A stretch of 64,000 nt of DNA from contig NZ_CP107853.1 of NCBI RefSeq assembly GCF_036013525.1, positions 8,990,001 through 9,054,000 of the forward strand. Direction: 5' to 3'. This DNA comes from Nonomuraea sp. NBC_00507 (lineage in GTDB: Bacteria; Actinomycetota; Actinomycetes; Streptosporangiales; Streptosporangiaceae). The position numbers were made by a program, and so were the translations under genes. A model generated the notes under the pieces. The model ran no database searches. It was given only the letters and a program-made list of their open reading frames with translations, and was not told where the DNA came from. Shown piece after piece: positions 60,417 through 64,000 of the stretch (position 1 is its first letter; each line of letters opens with the position of its first letter).

Positions 60417-60442
60417 CGTTGTTCGGGCTAGGCCGAACAACG
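60417..60442. promoter_or_regulatory. Perfect inverted repeat upstream of the decayed regulator
   Basis: CGTTGTTCGG-N6-CCGAACAACG has 10-base perfect arms, 46 bases upstream of the regulator's GTG. It is probably the former autoregulatory operator; a related regulator elsewhere in the genome could still use it. Confidence 0.6.
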
Positions 60443-60632
60443 TAGAGCAGCGATCGCGAGGACGCGGAAGCTGGACACGACGCCGACGGCGAGAGCACCC
60501 ACGGGACCTCCGCTGAAGATCACTCACGTGCGGAGAACGGGTCTGGCGGGCTCAACAAATCCTCAACACAAGCTCAACGCATGAGTTCCTATCGTCCATG
60601 GCATCGATCGGTTCAGGTGAAGGGGGAACGGC

Positions 60633-61025
60633 ATGGGGCACATGGTCAAGACATTCGGGACGCTAGCGATCGCGGGCGCCATGGGGGCGGCCTTGCTGAG
60701 CGGATCGGCCGCGGCGTCGGCCGCCACGCTGCCCGGGTGCGGCGGCCCGAGTCCGGTCAACGTCGACGACGGCTGGGGCGTCATGCGAGGGTCGTTCAAC
60801 CTCAAGACCGCTCCGTATGCCGCGTGCGGGAACGTCACCAAGCTCCACGCGGGCCAGGTTCTGTACTTCCACTGCTGGACGCGGAACAAGTACGGCAAGC
60901 ACTGGGTGTACGTCCGCGTCAAGGGCACCGGGACGCACGGCTGGATGAGCAAGGACAACCTGCGCACCATCAGGAACACCCAGAGGGTGGACTGCGGCGT
61001 CGAGGAGCACCGCGACTTCATCTGA
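60633..61025 (+). CDS. Small secreted SH3-like protein
   Basis: The 130-residue protein has a signal peptide (LAIAGAMGAALLSGSAAASA) and a mature domain resembling bacterial SH3: NLKTAPYAACGNVTKLHAGQ, LYFHCWTRNKYGKHWVYVRV and GTHGWMSKDNL. Four Cys residues (PGCGG, AACGN, FHCWT, VDCGV) could form two disulfides. Such domains bind cell wall or other extracellular polymers. GGGGGA lies six bases before ATG 60633; ATG 60642 is an alternative. Confidence 0.8.
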   Translation: MGHMVKTFGTLAIAGAMGAALLSGSAAASAATLPGCGGPSPVNVDDGWGVMRGSFNLKTAPYAACGNVTKLHAGQVLYFHCWTRNKYGKHWVYVRVKGTGTHGWMSKDNLRTIRNTQRVDCGVEEHRDFI

Positions 61026-61208
61026 CGGTTCGGATGAGCTGGGGCGGACGAGCCCGCCGCAGCTGCTTGCCGCTGAGAACCGCCGGGAGCCGGCACACGG
61101 ACGTGTGACCTGTCCCGGCCTGCCCGCCGTCGGGATCAGCGACTGCCGAAAATCGCGACCGTCTCGTGATCCCGCCCCTGTTGATCAACCACTCGAGAAA
61201 GGACATCC

Positions 61209-61571
61209 ATGAGCACGAGCGCCAAGACCGCCGCTGTGGTCGTGACCGCCCTGACCGCCCTGACCGTGCTGTCCCTGCCGCCCACCGCGTCGGCACAAGC
61301 CGCCGTGGGCGCCTTCGCCGGGCCCGCCTCGGGCTCGGTCTCCGTCACGATCGCCGAGAAGAGCGCGGCCGGCACCGCCCCTGCGTGCATCCACCGCAAC
61401 AACATGCCGCTGCTCAAGAGCGTCCTGGTCTCCAACTGGTGCAACAAAGCCATGCGGGTCAAGGTGATCGTCAGGGTGGGGCCGGACTCCGGCTGCTGGC
61501 GGATGCACAGCGGCAATGTGCGCTACCACGACTACCACGTTGGCTACTACCAGAAGGTTGTCACCTGCTGA
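61209..61571 (+). CDS. Small secreted protein, possibly tendamistat-like amylase inhibitor
   Basis: The 120-residue protein has a signal peptide (VVVTALTALTVLSLPPTASA) and a mature part with four Cys residues: APACIHRN, SNWCNKAMRVKVIVRV, DSGCWRMH and KVVTC at the end. Successive spacings are about 18, 18 and 24 residues, close to the 16, 18 and 28 of the two-disulfide Streptomyces alpha-amylase inhibitor fold, with the same C..VKV strand. The inhibitor's Trp-Arg-Tyr active loop is not obvious, so another target is possible. GAGAAAGGA precedes ATG 61209. Confidence 0.6.
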   Translation: MSTSAKTAAVVVTALTALTVLSLPPTASAQAAVGAFAGPASGSVSVTIAEKSAAGTAPACIHRNNMPLLKSVLVSNWCNKAMRVKVIVRVGPDSGCWRMHSGNVRYHDYHVGYYQKVVTC

Positions 61572-61605
61572 CGGATCGTACGGCGAGGTCTTCACCCGTT
61601 GATCG

Positions 61606-61802
61606 TTAGCTGACGTCCCGCCGATCAACGGGACGCACATGGGCACGTCCAGGTCGCCAATGCGGGCGCGCAGGCCGCGTACGTACAGGGCGGCCGAGCC
61701 GCACACCACGTAGTGGCCCCAGGGCAGGTTCAGCCGGGCCAGCTCGGCGAACAGGCCTGCTGGATCGTTCAGCAGGAGGCTCGGCGTGGTGGAGGCGCTC
61801 AT
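61606..61802 (-). pseudogene. N-terminal fragment of a nucleotidyltransferase-like gene
   Basis: From ATG 61802 the frame reads LFAELARLNLPWGHYVVCGS, then AALYVRGLRARIGDLDVPM. The GSAAL...RG...DLDV pattern resembles the nucleotide-binding start of nucleotidyltransferase-fold proteins. Similarity stops within about 60 residues and the frame then runs antisense through the neighbouring secreted-protein gene, so it is probably a truncated remnant. Confidence 0.5.
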
Positions 61803-61805
61803 GCC

Positions 61806-62134
61806 GGAACCGACCTCTGCGAAGCTCGTAACCGATGATCGCCAGGGTGTAGAACACGAGATCGGCTGCGAACTTGCCGAGGGCGACGCCCATGGCCGCA
61901 TCCGCGACGATCATCGGGCCGACGTACATCGCGAACGGGCGGACCACCAGGGTGTCGGCCACCTCGGCCGGCCCGAACTCCACCAGCAGGCCGCGCACGG
62001 TCACGTACACGGCCGGGCGCTGTGGGTCGCTCCGTCGCCGGGCGCGCACGTCCCGCACCAGCAGCACCGCGTAGAACGCGATCGTCTCCCCCAGCGAACC
62101 GGCGAACGCGCCAACGGCCTCGGGAGTGGTTTTC
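61806..62134 (-). pseudogene. Internal fragment of a membrane protein gene
   Basis: The minus strand encodes AVGAFAGSLGETIAFYAVLLV, VTVRGLLVEFGPAEVADTLV and LGKFAADLVFYTLAIIGYEL, which form two to three membrane segments without a start codon near the front and without a natural stop. It begins right at the end of the DinB gene and runs into the next remnant, so both ends look broken. I do not recognise the family with confidence. Confidence 0.5.
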
Positions 62135-62758
62135 CTACACCCGGTCTTCGATCTCCCACACGTGGTCGATGACATGCCAGGCGATGCGCCTGATGGCATA
62201 CCGCGGCGGCCATTTGGCCGTCTGGGGCGGGGCCCAGGACCGGGAGAGGACCTCGGCCAGCTCGGCACGCATGGCGTCACGGTCCGCGACCGAGGTGAAG
62301 GGCTTGTGGCGGACGTCGACCATGCGGGCGTAGCCGCGCTCGGCCTCCACCACGTGATCCACGATCTTGCTGCGGTCCCGCCCGCCCCCGCGCGGGCCCT
62401 TGCGGAGCTCTTCCGGGGAGGCGGCGGCGACCTCGTCGAACAGGTCCCAGGCGGCACGCATCAGGGCGACCTGGCGCGCGGCCTCGTCGGCGGGCAGCGG
62501 CTCCTGGTCCAGGTCGGGCACCGCGTACGGCACGCCGAAGTCGGACGTGGGACTGCCGGGCACCCGGGCCACCACCACCGGGTCGCCCGGCGAGAAGGGC
62601 AGGCCGGCGCGCTCGGCCACGACGCGGTAGCGGGGCACGTAGTCCATGAGGCGGTCGATGGCCGCCTCCTCACCCTTGGCGATCCGGCACCAGCCGGGCC
62701 AGTCGAGCGAGCAGGCGAACACCTTCTTGGGGCCGATCTCCAGGTACAGGCGGGTCAT
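62135..62758 (-). CDS. DinB-family protein
   Basis: The 207-residue protein is a four-helix DinB-type domain. Likely metal ligands are the His in KIVDHVVEAERGYARMV and those in IRRIAWHVIDHVWEIEDR, which fit the three-His pattern of the family. The N-terminal part (YLEIGPKKVFACSLDWPGWC) is typical of actinomycete members. DinB-like proteins are thiol-dependent S-transferases or have unknown roles. There is no signal peptide. Genes downstream are remnants, so it now stands alone. Confidence 0.85.
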   Translation of the reverse strand: MTRLYLEIGPKKVFACSLDWPGWCRIAKGEEAAIDRLMDYVPRYRVVAERAGLPFSPGDPVVVARVPGSPTSDFGVPYAVPDLDQEPLPADEAARQVALMRAAWDLFDEVAAASPEELRKGPRGGGRDRSKIVDHVVEAERGYARMVDVRHKPFTSVADRDAMRAELAEVLSRSWAPPQTAKWPPRYAIRRIAWHVIDHVWEIEDRV

Positions 62759-62801
62759 GACATATCAGCGTCCCATCTATACCTGTCAGCAGGGGTCAGG
62801 T

Positions 62802-63581
62802 TCAGATGAGGTCGATGAGGTCGGCCACCGAGTCGACGACGAGGGAGGGCCGGTAGGGGTAGCGGTCGATCTCCTCGCGCCGGGTGACGCCGGTGAGGAC
62901 GAGGATGGTGTAAAGACCGGCCTCCATGCCGCACACGATGTCGGTGTCCATGCGGTCGCCGATCATCGCGGTGGTCTCGCTGTGGCCCTCGATGTCATTG
63001 AGCGCGCTGCGCATCATGCGGGGGTTGGGCTTGCCGACGAAGTAGGGGGCGACGCCGGTGGCCTTGGTGATGAGCGCGGCCACGGCGCCGCAGGCCGGCA
63101 GGGAGCCCTCGGTGGAGGGGCCGATGGGGTCGGGGTTGGTGGCGATGAAGCGTGCGCCGCCCTCGATGAGGCGGATGGCGCGGGTGATCTGGGTGAAGCT
63201 GTAGGTGCGGGTCTCGCCGAGCACCACGTAGTCGGGGTCGAGGTCGGTGAGGATGTAGCCGGCCCCGTGCAGGGCCGTGGTCAGCCCGGCCTCGCCGATC
63301 ACGTAAGCCGACCCGCCCGGCCGCTGGTCGTCGAGGAATTGGGCGGTGGCCAGCGCGGAGGTCCAGATGGACGCGGCGGGCACGTCCAGTCCCGCGCCGG
63401 CCAGCCGCACGGACAGGTCGCGCTGGGTGTAGATCGAGTTGTTGGTGAGGACCCGGAACTTCTTGCCGGATTCGCTGAGCCGTTTGATGAATTCGTCCGC
63501 CCCGGGAACCGGCCGTCCCTCGTGGACGAGGACGCCGTCCATGTCGGACAACCAGGAGTCGATCCGCTTACGCTGAGTCAC
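62802..63581 (-). CDS. HAD-IIA phosphatase (NagD-like)
   Basis: The 259-residue length is exactly that of class IIA HAD phosphatases. Motif I is [13 protein letters not shown] (both catalytic Asps present), motif II VLTNNS, motif [15 protein letters not shown] and motif [19 protein letters not shown]. It probably dephosphorylates small sugar or nucleotide phosphates in the cytoplasm. GTG 63581 is chosen because the homologous start ([10 protein letters not shown]) follows it directly. It is divergent from the M20 peptidase gene. Confidence 0.92.
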   Translation of the reverse strand: MTQRKRIDSWLSDMDGVLVHEGRPVPGADEFIKRLSESGKKFRVLTNNSIYTQRDLSVRLAGAGLDVPAASIWTSALATAQFLDDQRPGGSAYVIGEAGLTTALHGAGYILTDLDPDYVVLGETRTYSFTQITRAIRLIEGGARFIATNPDPIGPSTEGSLPACGAVAALITKATGVAPYFVGKPNPRMMRSALNDIEGHSETTAMIGDRMDTDIVCGMEAGLYTILVLTGVTRREEIDRYPYRPSLVVDSVADLIDLI

Positions 63582-63642
63582 CCGGCCATCGTACCGAGCG
63601 CGCCCTGTCGACTTCCGTGCCGGTACGTGAACAATGTTCTTC

Positions 63643-64000
63643 ATGTCGTTCACTGAATCCGCGCTGGACATGCGGGACGAGCTGGTCCGCCTCAGGCACT
63701 CCCTCCACACCACTCCCGAGCTGGGTCTGCACCTTCCACGAACCCAGGAGAAGGTGCTGGCGGCGCTGGACGGACTGCCGCTGGAGATCAAGACGGGCAC
63801 GGCGCTCAGCTCGGTGACCGCCGTGTTGCGCGGCGGCCGGCCGGGCCCGGCGGTGCTGCTGCGCGGGGACATGGACGCGTTGCCCGTGACGGAGAAGAAC
63901 GACCTGCCGTACGTCTCCCAGTTGCCCGGCCAGATGCACGCGTGCGGGCACGACCTGCACACCGCGATGCTGGCGGGTGCGGCGCACCTGCTGAGCGCGC
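63643..64000 (+). CDS. M20-family amidohydrolase, 3' end beyond the window
   Basis: The visible 119 residues cover the N-terminal catalytic core of M20D amidohydrolases: [36 protein letters not shown] and the metal-binding [19 protein letters not shown] (Cys and His ligands). The family hydrolyses N-acyl amino acids, such as indole-acetyl amino acids or hippurate. ATG 63643 or ATG 63634 could be the start; neither has a strong ribosome site. Confidence 0.88.
   Translation, partial: MSFTESALDMRDELVRLRHSLHTTPELGLHLPRTQEKVLAALDGLPLEIKTGTALSSVTAVLRGGRPGPAVLLRGDMDALPVTEKNDLPYVSQLPGQMHACGHDLHTAMLAGAAHLLSA

Overview
The window is high-GC DNA with frequent GTG starts, many 4-base ATGA/GTGA gene overlaps and actinomycete families throughout (DUF574 methyltransferase, class II DAHP synthase, cydABDC, an RskA-like anti-sigma factor, an HspR/HAIR site before lon). 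It is most likely the chromosome of a filamentous actinomycete, plausibly Streptosporangiales (Nonomuraea-like). That placement is inferred from gene content, not from a marker gene. No rRNA, tRNA, CRISPR array, prophage or biosynthetic cluster was recognised.

Layout. 1-9.9 kb: a secreted M64 metallopeptidase (cut by the window edge), an anti-sigma factor with no sigma gene beside it, the first shikimate-pathway enzyme, a DUF574 methyltransferase whose 3' end lies in a 76-bp tandem triplication, a thioredoxin, a large secreted nuclease, a pentapeptide-repeat protein and a VOC-ArsR-SRPBCC operon. 10-19.4 kb: a PadR regulator facing a cytochrome bd operon (cydA-cydB-cydD-cydC), then a four-gene ABC unit with its own winged-helix regulator and a palindrome over the promoter. 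19.4-24.9 kb: an HtrA-type protease, a MarR regulator, the methionine importer metNIQ and a small basic secreted protein. 25-35 kb: an acyl-CoA ligase, lon under a HAIR operator, a PaaK-like ligase, a heme oxygenase with a possible leader ORF, a Fic protein, and a GH32 sucrose/fructan hydrolase coupled to a LacI repressor. 35-50.6 kb: TetR plus MFS exporter, a P450, an FG-GAP protein, a six-gene adaptor/MacB-type ABC/DUF5666/two-component operon with a divergent second adaptor, PhoD, and a HAD/hydrolase pair.

50.7-64 kb is more disturbed. ArfB, a flavin reductase and an acyl-ACP desaturase are intact. They are followed by a truncated restriction-type helicase and a frameshifted IS481-like remnant, an SDR/LysR pair, and an MFS transporter divergent from an unusual HxlR-peroxiredoxin fusion. 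Beyond that lie a decayed ArsR-type regulator (in-frame stop, intact upstream palindrome), two small secreted proteins (one resembling tendamistat-type amylase inhibitors), two more gene remnants, a DinB protein, a NagD-like phosphatase and the start of an M20 peptidase.

The most notable signals are (1) a small dispersed repeat, seen as three tandem copies at 4951-5178, as an in-frame insert in cydB and as a shorter relative between metN and metI; (2) the HxlR-peroxiredoxin fusion regulator with two promoter palindromes; (3) a set of readable regulator/operator pairs (PadR, MarR, LacI, ArsR, winged-helix, HspR); and (4) clustered gene decay at 53.4-54.9 and 59-62 kb.
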